Shown here piece by piece: positions 25,909 through 35,339 of a stretch of 61,961 nt of DNA (positions within the stretch are counted from its first letter, which is position 1; the number at the start of each line of letters is the position of its first letter). The notes under the pieces were generated by a model. The model had not been told where the DNA came from, did no database searches, and worked only from the letters and a program-made list of their open reading frames with translations. Made by a program: the position numbers and the translations under genes. The stretch is from Deltaproteobacteria bacterium (GTDB lineage: Bacteria > Myxococcota_A > Polyangia > Polyangiales > Ga0077539): positions 1 to 61,961 of the forward strand of contig JAUXYJ010000096.1 in the NCBI GenBank assembly GCA_030694465.1, written 5' to 3'.

Positions 25909-27123
25909 ATGGTGTTTGATCGTGCTTCGCTTCGTGGTTGGTCTGTCTCGGCAGTAGTTGCGCTCGCTCTGTGGGCTTCGGCCTGCGGAACTCCTGCGCC
26001 CACAGCATGCAATCCCGCGTGCCGCGAGGGCTTCACGTGTGTAGCTGGCGCGTGCGTGAGCGCGTGCAATCCCGGGTGTTCTGCGAGCGAACGGTGCGAC
26101 TCGACCGGCGGCCGCGCGCGCTGCGTTGCGGCAACCGATGGCGCAGTACAAGACAGCGGTACGGACACTGGCTCGGTCCCGAGCCCTGACGCCGAAGGAC
26201 CCGACGCGAGCGTGGTGCCCGACGGCAGCGCGATGGACGCCGAGGTCCCCGACGCGACCACGATGGGCGGCGACAGCGCGATGACCTCGGACAGCGCGAT
26301 GGGCATGGACGGCGCGGCGCGAGACAGCGCGGCGTCGAGCGACGCGGCCGGTGACGCGGCCGTGGCGTGTGGTTCGGCGGGTCAGCGATGTTGCGAGCGA
26401 TATTGCAGCCCAGGGCTCGTGTGCGAGGTGCTCACGGGCGCCATGACGGGCACCTGTGTAGCGCCCACGCGCTCGATGGGGGAGTGCTCGTCTTCGAGTG
26501 ATTGCAGCGGCACCACGCCTCGGTGTCGCGTGGGGCTCTCGTGCGGCGACCACCCTTGTCATCTCTGCGGTGCGGCGCCGATGCCAGGGACGGTGGCCTT
26601 TGGCGGCACCTGTGCAAACAGCGAAGAGTGCGCGTCTGGCTTTTGTTTCGGCGGATTTTGCTCGACGTTGTGCGCTCCGGGGAGCGCCGGAGATGCCCGC
26701 TGTGGCGCAATGCGCGCGGGCTCGATTTGCAGCGGTGTGAGCACCACGGTCACCGTGACCATGCCGCCGCCCAACCGCACCAGCACGCTCACCTACGGGG
26801 CCTGCCGCCCGGGGTGCACGCTGGCGAGCGACTGCGTGGGCGCGACAGTGTGCGCACCGACGCTCAACTATCCGCAGGATCGCCTGGATTTTATCTGTCG
26901 AACACCGAGCGCAGGGCTGCTCGCAGGCGGCGCGGTGTGCACCACTGGGTCCCAGTGTTCGAGCAGCGTGTGCGTGGGCTTTGGCGGATCAGGGCGCTGC
27001 TTTCAGGGCTGCCGAGTCAACACGGACTGCCCCGCGAGCGCGCCTTCGTGTCTGGACATCTCGTGGTTTAGGCCCCTCGGTGGCGCGCAGCCTGGCCGCG
27101 CGTGTGGACCTGTCGGAGGCTGA
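25909..27123 (+). CDS. Cys-rich exported lipoprotein
   Basis: 404 residues from the ATG at 25909 (a TTG at 25873, overlapping the previous stop, is possible). The lipobox is ALWASAC. Two short Cys clusters (CNPACREGFTCVAGAC, CNPGCSASERC) are followed by an Asp/Ala/Ser/Met linker (about 80-155). Then come repeated disulfide-rich units with the C..S.C.S..C..G.C pattern (CSSSSDCSG, CANSEECASGFCFGGFC, CTTGSQCSSSVCVGFG), as in Dickkopf/EB-like modules common in Myxococcota surface proteins. No enzyme motif is present. It is probably an outer-membrane surface protein of unknown function. Confidence 0.78.
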   Translation: MVFDRASLRGWSVSAVVALALWASACGTPAPTACNPACREGFTCVAGACVSACNPGCSASERCDSTGGRARCVAATDGAVQDSGTDTGSVPSPDAEGPDASVVPDGSAMDAEVPDATTMGGDSAMTSDSAMGMDGAARDSAASSDAAGDAAVACGSAGQRCCERYCSPGLVCEVLTGAMTGTCVAPTRSMGECSSSSDCSGTTPRCRVGLSCGDHPCHLCGAAPMPGTVAFGGTCANSEECASGFCFGGFCSTLCAPGSAGDARCGAMRAGSICSGVSTTVTVTMPPPNRTSTLTYGACRPGCTLASDCVGATVCAPTLNYPQDRLDFICRTPSAGLLAGGAVCTTGSQCSSSVCVGFGGSGRCFQGCRVNTDCPASAPSCLDISWFRPLGGAQPGRACGPVGG

Positions 27124-27163
27124 AAACGTACTGTATTTTTGCTTGCGAATCGCGGTTGTACGC

Positions 27164-27946
27164 TCAGCCCGTCGCGGCGCGAAGGGGCGACTCTGCGCGG
27201 TGGGCTTCGATCACACGCCACGCTTGAAGCACCGTGATGAGCTCGCGTGAGCGGCGGTTGCGTTCGTCTTCGGGCAGGCTCATGGCGCGGTCGGGGTGCA
27301 GGGCGAGGACGCGCGTGCGGTAGGCGTGTCGTAGCGCCACGCGGTCACACGTAATGGCCACACCAAGCGCCGCGTAGGCGTTGCGAATCTCAGGCGAAAC
27401 CCTGGACATTGTGTGCGACACATGGGGGCTCCGTGCGCTCCGTGTGCTTTGCGCTTTGCGAGGGTCGTGCGCCAGTGGGCGCTTGCGCGGGCGGCCAAAG
27501 AAGGTCTCGCGTGCGGGCAGCGGGACGTGCTCGGCGGCGCCCAATGGGAGCGGTCGTGCCACGCGAAAACGGATCTCGGCGTCGGGGATGGCGTAGAGGG
27601 CTTCGAGCCGTACGCGCTGTTGCTCGGCGAGCAGCGCGTCGAGCTGCCCAGGGGCGATCGCTTCGGTCGCGACCAGGGCCTGACCGATGCGGATCCCGCG
27701 GGTATGCGCGACAAAGCGGGCTCGCTCGATGGCTGGGCGACCGAGGCCCCAGCGTCGGGCGGCGACGTCGCCGAGTCGCTGTGCGCTCGACTCGCTCTCG
27801 ATCGCGTGGACGTACCCTCGGCGAAGGTGGATCGCGTGTCGCGCCTTGGGCTCAAGCAGCTCAAGTACGCCGCTGGCGCCGTCGCGATGGAGCTGCGCCA
27901 GAATGTCTCCTAGCGTCGTGTCTCTGAGTCGTGATGCAATGAGCAT
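27164..27946 (-). CDS. DUF4388 (PATAN) domain plus C-terminal J-domain protein
   Basis: 260 residues. Residues about 8-120 match DUF4388/PATAN: TTLGDILAQLHRDGASGVLELL, then an IHLRRGYVHAIES loop and IRIGQALVATEAI. After a basic Pro/Arg linker, residues about 190-250 form a J-domain (IRNAYAALGV, LRHAYRTRVLALHPDRA, with the HPD triad). DUF4388 proteins in Myxococcota are signalling or protein-interaction modules, and the HPD motif predicts stimulation of DnaK ATPase. No DnaK gene is nearby. The gene diverges from the large DUF4388 receiver protein, which suggests a shared pathway. Confidence 0.82.
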   Translation of the reverse strand: MLIASRLRDTTLGDILAQLHRDGASGVLELLEPKARHAIHLRRGYVHAIESESSAQRLGDVAARRWGLGRPAIERARFVAHTRGIRIGQALVATEAIAPGQLDALLAEQQRVRLEALYAIPDAEIRFRVARPLPLGAAEHVPLPARETFFGRPRKRPLAHDPRKAQSTRSARSPHVSHTMSRVSPEIRNAYAALGVAITCDRVALRHAYRTRVLALHPDRAMSLPEDERNRRSRELITVLQAWRVIEAHRAESPLRAATG

Positions 27947-28106
27947 AGGGTGCTCTGTGAGCCGCTAGCATTGCCTCGCAGACCAACGCGAATTTGTGAC
28001 CAAGCCTGCGCGCTCGCTCGTCGCATGGCCTCGGTTGAGACCGTGCGAAATTGGTATGCTCGGAGCGGGATCGCGTAGCGTCTGAAGGCACGACCACTCC
28101 TAAGGT

Positions 28107-28154
28107 GACCCAAGCAGCTTGATGCTGTTGGGTCTGAGCGAGCGTCTCACGCTC
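28107..28154 (+). promoter_or_regulatory. Two consecutive hairpins in the 5' leader of the receiver gene
   Basis: Within the 296-bp divergent gap (27947-28242), GACCCAAGCAGC pairs with GCTGTTGGGTC (28107-28134, one bulge), and GAGCGT pairs with ACGCTC (28140-28154). They end about 90 bp before the ATG at 28243. They could be operator sites or leader RNA structures; neither is followed by a U-tract. The rest of the gap shows nothing recognisable. Confidence 0.4.
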
Positions 28155-28242
28155 TCTCTCGGGCCCGGTGTGCTCGTTGATCGCTGCGAGGCTATCTCTT
28201 GCAGTACTGTGTTTTCTCTAGCCGATTGCAGACCTTCGCCCA

Positions 28243-31200
28243 ATGACACAACGCACCGATCATGACGAGCGAGACGCGTTCGTGCTGTCACTTCCGAGAC
28301 GAGTGACAGAGCTCCGAGCCACGCTCGGGACCATCGTTGCGGACACGCGTTCGCAGCGGATGCGCGATGAGTTGCGTCGGCGATTGCACGCGCTCTACAC
28401 CCACACGCGGAGCCACGAGCTGCAGCACTTGTCCGAGGGATTGCGCGAGACCATCGCGCACGTCGACGCACTGCGATCGTCCAGCGTGCTCTCTCAGCGC
28501 GACCTTGAGGCGCTCGGCGAGCATGTGCAGTCTCTGACCGCGCTCGCGCAGCGAGATGTCCCCGAGCGGCCTGATTTGTTTGAGCGACCGCGTGATCGTG
28601 GGATGAGCTCGCGGGTGTCTGCGCCTAGCCTTTCGGGCTCGCTTGCGCCTCGCTCGTTGAACATCCCGCCCGCTGCGCCGACTGGGTTTTCTCCAGTGAT
28701 TACTGAGGGGTCGCGATCGACACCGAGCCTGAGGCCGCCGCCCTCGGGGCTGGCGATCCCCATCGGGGTGCTCGTCGCGGCGAGCGCTGCGACCGCCGAA
28801 ATGGTTCGCCGTGCTGCGCCACGAGACGCTGAGATCACCGTCGTGCACTCGCTCGCGGACGCTGTGCGTGCGGCCCGCGACGTGGCCCCTGATGTGGTCA
28901 TCGCTGAGACCATCGCGCCGACCGATGGGCTCGGGCTCTTGGTGTCTCTGCGTGGAGATCCGCTGACGGATTTTATTCCGGTGTTGTTGCTCACCTCGGC
29001 GCCCGAGCGCATCGATGACAACTCGGCGCTGCAGCAGGGCGCGTTTGATGTGCTCTCGATGCCGGTGCATCCCGAGCGCTTGGGCCGCGCGATTGGCCGC
29101 GCGATTGATGCCACCATTGGCACTCCGTCGGCGACGACGAGCTTTGGTGAGCTCACGCTTGAAGAGCTCACTCGGACGCTGCAAGAAGAGCTACGCCGCG
29201 GGCTGATGGGCGCCGTCTCGCCCGGAACAAACGCGACCAAAGTGCAGATGGGCGAGGGCAGCGAGGTGCTCGCGGCCACGTGGGAGGCCATCGCGCGCGT
29301 CCGTGACGTCGTGAGCAAGCGATCGCAGGGGCGCGTGCGCTTCGAGCGCCCGGCCTCGCCGATGGGCATCGAGAGCACGCACATTCTCTCGGTTGGCGAC
29401 GACGAAGAGAGCAGCGTCGAGAGCGAGGGAGACGATCCGCTCGTGGGCCGCCGCGTGCTTGTGGTCGACGACGAGCCCAATGTGGTCTGGTTTTTTGCAA
29501 ATCTTTTGCGAGAAGCCGGGATGGACGTGATCGAGTGCAACGATGGCGTCTCGGCGCTCACGGACGCACGCAAGGCGCGGCCCGACGTGGTCATCGCGGA
29601 CATCTTGATGCCTGGGCTCGACGGGTTCTCGCTCTGCAGAGCCATTCGGCGAGACGTCTCGCTGCGCTATGTGCCGGTGGTGCTCTTGTCGTGGCGTGAA
29701 GACTTGATCACCCGGATGCGCGAGCTCGGCGCGCAGGCGCAGGGCTATCTCCGCAAAGAGAGCAAGGGCGAGGCGATCTTGGCGCGCGTCCGGAGTGTGC
29801 TTAGGCCACGCGCTCGATTGCTGCAACGTATTGAATCAATTGCCGAAAGTGAAGAGATCCGTGGACGGGTTGAGCGCCTCGGCGCGGTCACACTGATCGA
29901 GGTGATCGCGCGCTCGGTGCGCAGCGCGACGTTGGCCATCAGCGACTCGCTCAGCGTGACCGAGATTGAGCTCCGCGGCGGTCGCCTCGTGAGCGTGGTG
30001 CGCACGGCGCAAGACGGCTCGCTGAGCCGCGGCGAGCCTGCGCTGGTGCAGGTCCTGGGCGCGTCGACCGCGCGGTTTGTGATCAAGCGCGCGACGCACA
30101 CGGTGCGATCGAATTTGCATGGCGAGATCGAGGACATCCTTGAGAGTGGCGCGATCTTGATCTCGGCCCTTGAGGACTCTGTCTCGGGTGCCTCGCTGGT
30201 CGAGATCGCATCGCTTGAGCTCGATGACGACTCGGCACGCGCGTATGCCCAGTCTTTGCCCACACCGATGCGAGCATTGATCGAGCGAATGATCGCCGGA
30301 GACAGCCCGCGAGACTTGATCTTGCGTGAGGGAGTCTCTCCGCAGGACCTTGACCCGTTGCTGGTTGAGCTCGCGCGTCGTGCGGTGATCCGCGCGGTCC
30401 GTGGGGGCAACGGTGAAGACCTGGTGGCACTTCGTCGCGAAATGATCGCGCGCGAATGGCGAGGCGAGACGCTGCCCACGGGCCCTGCGATGCGCGCCTC
30501 GGTCTCGATGCCCGCGGTCTTGTTTTCGCCACATTTGTCTGAGCCAGCGTCGCCGGCTTCGGAGCCGGGCCCTGCGCGGTCGGACACGAGCGCTCCAGTG
30601 TCTGAGAAGGCTCTGCCGGTGTCTGAGCCGGCACCTGCAGTGTCTGAACCGCGGCCCTCGAGCCCCGAGTGGAAGCGACCGTCCTCGATGGACGAGCTCG
30701 GGAAGCCCGGGTTTGGCCTCGACGAGCAGCCCGATCCCTTGGTGCAGGCGCTCTTGGCCGAGCTCGGGGATTCGGCGAAGTCCACCAAAAAAACCAATGA
30801 ATTCGCGAAGATCCCAGCCACACGTCCCTCGGATGAGCCCGTATCTGAGCCCGTATCTGAGCCTGCGCGCGAGCCGGTCGTAGAGCCCGGGTCTGAGCCT
30901 GAGAAGCGCTCACGTGTTCCGTTCTCAAGTGAGCCCGACAAGGGCGAAACAGCGGCAGTGGGAGTCACGGTAGGGGACGCGGACGAGGCGCATCCGCGCG
31001 CGCGGCGCGACGTGTCGGGAGAGCGTCCCAAGGCCACGGTCTTGGGCATCGTCGTGGACTCCGACGAGCCGTCCTTCGAAGAGTCCGAAGGCGAAGCAGA
31101 GCTCTCGGACGCTGAGATCGAGCTCGCCGCGAAGGCCTCGCCCGGGATCCCGCTGGATCAGGTGGAGCTGGATGCGCGCGGGCTTCCGCGCAAACGGACG

Positions 31201-31893
31201 CGGACCCAAGAGACCGATCGCAGCGACTCGTCGCACGTCCCCGTGTCCGTCGCGACGTCCAATTCGTCCATCATTGTGGACGAGGCCGCGGTTGGCGCGC
31301 GCGTCGAAGTGACCGAGCCCAAGCGCCGGCGCACCGAGTCCGGGTTGCGCCCGGCGCTCGCGAGCCCGACGGCGTGGCTCTGGCTCTTAATCGGCGTTAT
31401 TTTGCTCGGTTTTGGGAGCTACGCGCTGGTCCGTGCGCTCTTGCCACCCACGCCCGTTGTGCCTGTCGTTGCGCCAGCGACAACGCAAGAATCCAGCGCT
31501 ACGGTCCCGGCCGCGGAGACTCCTAGCCCTGGCTCAGTGGCAGCGGAGCCGGCTCAGCCCGACAGCGCCATCGAAGACGCACCGAGCGGCCCCGATGAGC
31601 TCTTTGCAGCCCCGCAAGCCAGCGCGACGCCCTCCGCGGGGATCGAAGACAACCTCGACCCAGCGCTCTTTTGGGACGGCGGAACGCCGCGCGCCGGCCA
31701 AGGTCTCCTCGTCGTCGACGGCGAGGGAACCATCTTGGTGGGCACACGTGAGCTCGGTGCTGCGCCGTTGCGGGTTGAGCTCGCGCCTGGTCAACACAAC
31801 CTCACCTATGCACGCAATAACATCCGCGGGTTTCGCGTGATCGAGGTGCGCGAGGGGCGGGCTGTGCGCCTCGTGTTGCCCGCGCAGCCGTGA
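28243..31893 (+). CDS. Double-receiver / DUF4388 signalling protein with TM and C-terminal PEGA-like domain
   Basis: 1216 residues. Order: helical N-terminus (1-110); a receiver-like domain (about 175-285, IPIGVLVAASAATAEMV...PDVVIAETIAP) lacking the acidic pair; a full receiver (about 402-520) with VLVVDDEP, phospho-acceptor Asp in VVIADILMP and the conserved Lys; a DUF4388-like region (about 535-700); a long Ser/Glu/Pro linker with SEP/SEPV repeats (about 765-900); one TM helix (about 1044-1066, WLWLLIGVILLGFGSYALV); and a C-terminal PEGA-like beta domain (about 1147-1216) ending RVIEVREGRAVRLVL. The PEGA part should lie outside the inner membrane, linking cytoplasmic phosphorylation to the envelope. 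It is followed 16 bp later by a lipoprotein gene, probably co-transcribed. Confidence 0.85.
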   Translation: MTQRTDHDERDAFVLSLPRRVTELRATLGTIVADTRSQRMRDELRRRLHALYTHTRSHELQHLSEGLRETIAHVDALRSSSVLSQRDLEALGEHVQSLTALAQRDVPERPDLFERPRDRGMSSRVSAPSLSGSLAPRSLNIPPAAPTGFSPVITEGSRSTPSLRPPPSGLAIPIGVLVAASAATAEMVRRAAPRDAEITVVHSLADAVRAARDVAPDVVIAETIAPTDGLGLLVSLRGDPLTDFIPVLLLTSAPERIDDNSALQQGAFDVLSMPVHPERLGRAIGRAIDATIGTPSATTSFGELTLEELTRTLQEELRRGLMGAVSPGTNATKVQMGEGSEVLAATWEAIARVRDVVSKRSQGRVRFERPASPMGIESTHILSVGDDEESSVESEGDDPLVGRRVLVVDDEPNVVWFFANLLREAGMDVIECNDGVSALTDARKARPDVVIADILMPGLDGFSLCRAIRRDVSLRYVPVVLLSWREDLITRMRELGAQAQGYLRKESKGEAILARVRSVLRPRARLLQRIESIAESEEIRGRVERLGAVTLIEVIARSVRSATLAISDSLSVTEIELRGGRLVSVVRTAQDGSLSRGEPALVQVLGASTARFVIKRATHTVRSNLHGEIEDILESGAILISALEDSVSGASLVEIASLELDDDSARAYAQSLPTPMRALIERMIAGDSPRDLILREGVSPQDLDPLLVELARRAVIRAVRGGNGEDLVALRREMIAREWRGETLPTGPAMRASVSMPAVLFSPHLSEPASPASEPGPARSDTSAPVSEKALPVSEPAPAVSEPRPSSPEWKRPSSMDELGKPGFGLDEQPDPLVQALLAELGDSAKSTKKTNEFAKIPATRPSDEPVSEPVSEPAREPVVEPGSEPEKRSRVPFSSEPDKGETAAVGVTVGDADEAHPRARRDVSGERPKATVLGIVVDSDEPSFEESEGEAELSDAEIELAAKASPGIPLDQVELDARGLPRKRTRTQETDRSDSSHVPVSVATSNSSIIVDEAAVGARVEVTEPKRRRTESGLRPALASPTAWLWLLIGVILLGFGSYALVRALLPPTPVVPVVAPATTQESSATVPAAETPSPGSVAAEPAQPDSAIEDAPSGPDELFAAPQASATPSAGIEDNLDPALFWDGGTPRAGQGLLVVDGEGTILVGTRELGAAPLRVELAPGQHNLTYARNNIRGFRVIEVREGRAVRLVLPAQP

Positions 31894-31909
31894 TAGCACC
31901 CACGCTGCG

Positions 31910-34351
31910 ATGACTTGGTTTGCATCGACGCTCGCCTGCGTCGCGTGGGTCTCTCTCTCGGCATGTCGAAGAGACCCCATGGATGCGCAGGCTCAGGGCA
32001 GCCGTCAGGCAAGCACTCCGGCCCAATTGGCGAGAGAAATCTCAGGGACTACGGATCTGTTAGAGCCCCTGCGTCAGGGCGCGATTGACGTGAGCGGCCC
32101 CGTTGTAGATTTCGGTGAGCCGCAGGCTGCGCCGTTCTTGTTGCCGCCGCTTCCGCTTCACAGCGAAGAGGTCAACGGAGACTCGTGGGCCAGCGTGGGG
32201 AGCCGCGTGCGGATCCGCGTTCTGGTCGACCAGACTCGCTTGCCCGATCGCATCCGACTGCGCGTCCGTCGTGTCCACGCGCGTCGGCTGCTCGCGATCG
32301 TCAACGGCGTCCCCGTGCGGCAAATTGTGCTCGAGCCCTCGCGCACTCCCACGGTGTTGACGCTCCCCGTGGTGCCCGAGCGCTTTGCCCGCAACGAGAC
32401 CACCGTCGAGCTGCGGTTTCTCGGGGTCGTGCGGCCGCCCGTCGAGCGTCGTCCTGCGCGTCGCACCGTGATGCCGCCCGCGGTCGCGGCAGGGACTGAC
32501 CTCGCGGTGACCTTAGGGACCCAGGTGCCCGCCCCGACGGTGCCCCCCGTGGCCGAGATCGACTGGGTGCATCTCACGCGAGAGGCAGGCGTGGTCACGC
32601 GCTGCAGTGATCTTGTCGCGGACGTGCGCGTGGGGGCTTCGCCGCGGCGCGCGTTGACGTTGTTTGCGCCGACGCGGCTCTCGTGGGTGACGGTCTTGAC
32701 GGGTCAATCCACGCTGCGAACTGCGGCCGCAGCAGAGGGCGTGCATGGGTCCCAGCAGCACTCTATCCGCGGGCGAATTCGCATCGAAGCCGACGACGTC
32801 CCTTCGCTCGAAGATGTCTTCTCGGTCGATCCAGGCTCGTCCTGGAGTGAGCGCTCTCTCTCGCTCTCGGCGTTTGCCGGTCGCGCCGTGCGCATCTCGT
32901 TCGCCGCCGAAGCGCTTGACCTCGAGGGGCAGCCGCTGCCTCCGCCGCCCACAGTCCCGCCCCCAGCGCCAAGCGCGCGCGACCGTGTCGTGACGGCTGC
33001 CAATGCCCCCGCGCCTGCCCGCGATGACACGCGACTCGCGTTCTCGGATCCTCGCCTCGTCACTCGCCCCGCGCCCTCGTTCGCGCCACCTCCGCCCTCG
33101 CGTCATGCGCTCTTGGTGGTGGTGCGTGGCTTGCGCGCCGATCGGCTGCTGCCCGCGGTCTCATCGCGATTGAACAGCGGATTTGCACGCATGGCGCGTG
33201 AGGGCTTGGTCGCGCGGGCGCTCAGCCCGTCCATGGATGAGCTCTCGGCCCTGGCCTCGCTTGTGACGGGCCTACGCCCCGAGACCCACCGCGTGGTCGA
33301 GTGGACAGACACCCACGATGAGAGAGCGCCGACGCTGGGTTCGCTCTTGCGTGAGGGAGGCGTGGCGACAGGGCTCTTTACCGATGACCAATGGCTGGTG
33401 GGCTCGGGGCTCGATCGTGGGTACAGCGAGGTGCACGGGTGCCCCAATGAGCTGGCCACGTGCAGCACAGAGTCGGTGATGATGGCCGCGGCCGATTGGC
33501 TCGCAAGTCATCGAGATCGCAGGGCTTTTGCCTTGGTGGTGACCCGCGCAGGGCTTGTCCCGCTCGACCCCCCACGGGAGGTCATGACCGAGCTTGACCC
33601 CACGCCCGCCGAGAACGCGATGAGCCCCGAGCAGACCATGTTTCTCGCGGCCCGCTCAGCGAGCGCCTCGCTGACGATCGAGCCCGCGGCGAGAGAGCGG
33701 CTGGCGCTGTTGTACGACGGCGCGCTGATGGGGGTCGACCGCGCGCTGGGGCACGCGCTAGAGCGACTCAGAGACCGCCAGACGCTCGACCAGACCGCGG
33801 TGGTGCTTGTGGGCAGCCGCGCGACGGTGCTGGGCGAGGGAGGGCGCGTGGGAGACGCACCGACGCCCATGTCACCGCTGGTCGAGACCGTCGTGATGGT
33901 CCACTCGGCAGGCGTGCGCGCGCGGGTGTTGCCTGAGACGGTCAGCGCGCTCGATGCCACGGCGACGGTGCTTGAGCGCATGGGCGTCCAGGGGCGCTGG
34001 GAGAGCGCAGAGGCCCCCGTCTCACTTGCGGCGTTGCCCGGAGCAGGGGCGCATCCGCATGGCTTTATCGCGTCGGTGGGCCCGCATGGGCTGCCCGCGC
34101 TGCACGTCGCGGCCCTGCGGATCTTCGCGACACGCACGGGGGCGGTGCAGATTTTTGACACACTCACCGACCCGCTCGTCGAGCACGACCTCGCGAGCGA
34201 GCGCCCGATCGCTCGCGCGTTCGCAGAGCGCGCGATGGCGGCTGATCGCGAGTCGTCGCAGGTCCCGACGATGACCTACACGCCGTCGACGCGCGTGCTC
34301 GCCGATCCCATCGCGCGGGCCCTGCGCTTGGGCAGGCACCTTCACCGCTGA
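31910..34351 (+). CDS. Lipoprotein with degenerate sulfatase/alkaline-phosphatase-fold domain
   Basis: 813 residues with a lipoprotein signal (LACVAWVSLSAC). Residues about 60-360 are beta-rich, with a carbohydrate-binding-like section and a Pro-rich hinge (PPPPTVPPPAPSARD). Residues about 395-790 follow the sulfatase fold: LLVVVRGLRADRLL, SPSMDELSALASLVTGLRPETHRV, TLGSLLREGGVATGLF, LLYDGALMGVDRALGHALE. However, the metal-binding Asp of the first motif (DxLRAD) is replaced by Arg-Gly. The Cys/Ser nucleophile motif CxPxR and the late metal-binding DHG are also absent, so it is predicted catalytically dead. It may bind a sulfated or phosphorylated glycan or act as an envelope scaffold, in an operon with the receiver protein. 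Confidence 0.7.
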   Translation: MTWFASTLACVAWVSLSACRRDPMDAQAQGSRQASTPAQLAREISGTTDLLEPLRQGAIDVSGPVVDFGEPQAAPFLLPPLPLHSEEVNGDSWASVGSRVRIRVLVDQTRLPDRIRLRVRRVHARRLLAIVNGVPVRQIVLEPSRTPTVLTLPVVPERFARNETTVELRFLGVVRPPVERRPARRTVMPPAVAAGTDLAVTLGTQVPAPTVPPVAEIDWVHLTREAGVVTRCSDLVADVRVGASPRRALTLFAPTRLSWVTVLTGQSTLRTAAAAEGVHGSQQHSIRGRIRIEADDVPSLEDVFSVDPGSSWSERSLSLSAFAGRAVRISFAAEALDLEGQPLPPPPTVPPPAPSARDRVVTAANAPAPARDDTRLAFSDPRLVTRPAPSFAPPPPSRHALLVVVRGLRADRLLPAVSSRLNSGFARMAREGLVARALSPSMDELSALASLVTGLRPETHRVVEWTDTHDERAPTLGSLLREGGVATGLFTDDQWLVGSGLDRGYSEVHGCPNELATCSTESVMMAAADWLASHRDRRAFALVVTRAGLVPLDPPREVMTELDPTPAENAMSPEQTMFLAARSASASLTIEPAARERLALLYDGALMGVDRALGHALERLRDRQTLDQTAVVLVGSRATVLGEGGRVGDAPTPMSPLVETVVMVHSAGVRARVLPETVSALDATATVLERMGVQGRWESAEAPVSLAALPGAGAHPHGFIASVGPHGLPALHVAALRIFATRTGAVQIFDTLTDPLVEHDLASERPIARAFAERAMAADRESSQVPTMTYTPSTRVLADPIARALRLGRHLHR

Positions 34352-34487
34352 CCAAGCGCGTGCAAGCCGTGTAAAGTACCGCATAGAATTGGCCTCGCTG
34401 CCCCACGGCGTGCTCCACTTGCTCACCCGTCACGGTGCCCACAGGGTGGCAATCGTTGGCGATCATCCCTCAAAGGAGCCCTCGACG

Positions 34488-35309
34488 ATGGCCCGCGTTC
34501 TGAAGTTTGGTGCACCCATGGTCGTCGCGACGGCGGCGGTCTTGCTTAGTGTTTCTCCTGCATTTGCGCAGGGATATAGTGTCCAGGGGCCCCGAGACGG
34601 AGCCCAGCCACCCCCTCCCGCGCAGCCTGATCCGCAGCCAGCACAAGACCCCGTCGGGGCGCCCAACGCACAGATCACGAACGTGCGCGGCCGAGGGCTC
34701 AACGGCGGAGTGATCTCGCGCTCGCCCAACGCCCGCGGGCCGCTCGAGTACGGCGGCATTGTGCCCAACGGAGCCGACGTTGCGCTCTTGCAGCGCTGGG
34801 CTCGCCGCCGCGCCAACCGCAACCGCCCAGTGATCGCGTGGCCGGGTTTTCAGATGACCGCCAATGGGTCGCGCTTGTTCTTTGCCTCGACGCAGGCCCC
34901 GACGCTTACGCCCGTCGTCGAGCCCGGGAGGCTCGTGTATCGCATTGAGCGCGCAGTGGTTCCGCTGGCGAACAACAGGCGCGCCCTTGAGACCGCGGGC
35001 TTTGATACGCCCATCCAGCGCGCATACCTGCGCCGGACGCGCGGTCGCGTCGAGCTTGTGATTGAGCTCCGGGCCAACAATATGCAGCCCACCCTCACGC
35101 AACAACAGTCCGAGGGCGTGACCTTTGTGCTCCTCGAGTTTGCCCGCTGGACGCCTCCCGAGACCTCTAGCGCGACGACAGGGCAGGGCGCAGGCCCAGG
35201 GCGCGTGATCGAGAGCCCGCGCACGGCGCGACTGCCAGCCTCGCAAGGGACGATCACGCCAGCCAACGGCCAAGACGACGAGCGCCCACCGCCGCCGGTC
35301 GTCCGCTGA
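34488..35309 (+). CDS. Secreted/periplasmic hypothetical protein
   Basis: 273 residues from the ATG at 34488, chosen for AGGAG 9-10 bases upstream and a clean Sec signal peptide (VVATAAVLLSVSPAFA-Q). A Pro/Gln-rich segment (25-55) leads to a domain rich in Arg and beta strands (LQRWARRRANRNRPVIAWPGFQM, RGRVELVIELRANN, VTFVLLEFARW) and a low-complexity tail. No known family is recognised. The 136-bp gap upstream of the start (34352-34487) holds no recognisable element. It precedes the NarL-type regulator by 30 bp and may be in one transcript with it. Confidence 0.65.
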   Translation: MARVLKFGAPMVVATAAVLLSVSPAFAQGYSVQGPRDGAQPPPPAQPDPQPAQDPVGAPNAQITNVRGRGLNGGVISRSPNARGPLEYGGIVPNGADVALLQRWARRRANRNRPVIAWPGFQMTANGSRLFFASTQAPTLTPVVEPGRLVYRIERAVVPLANNRRALETAGFDTPIQRAYLRRTRGRVELVIELRANNMQPTLTQQQSEGVTFVLLEFARWTPPETSSATTGQGAGPGRVIESPRTARLPASQGTITPANGQDDERPPPPVVR

Positions 35310-35339
35310 CTCTAAGCGAAACGGACCTAAGCCAAGACC

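Noticed and set aside
30540..30905. SEP/SEPV repeats in the receiver gene as a mobile or CRISPR-like repeat
   Set aside because: The repeats are in frame, imperfect and confined to the protein's linker; they are low-complexity coding sequence.
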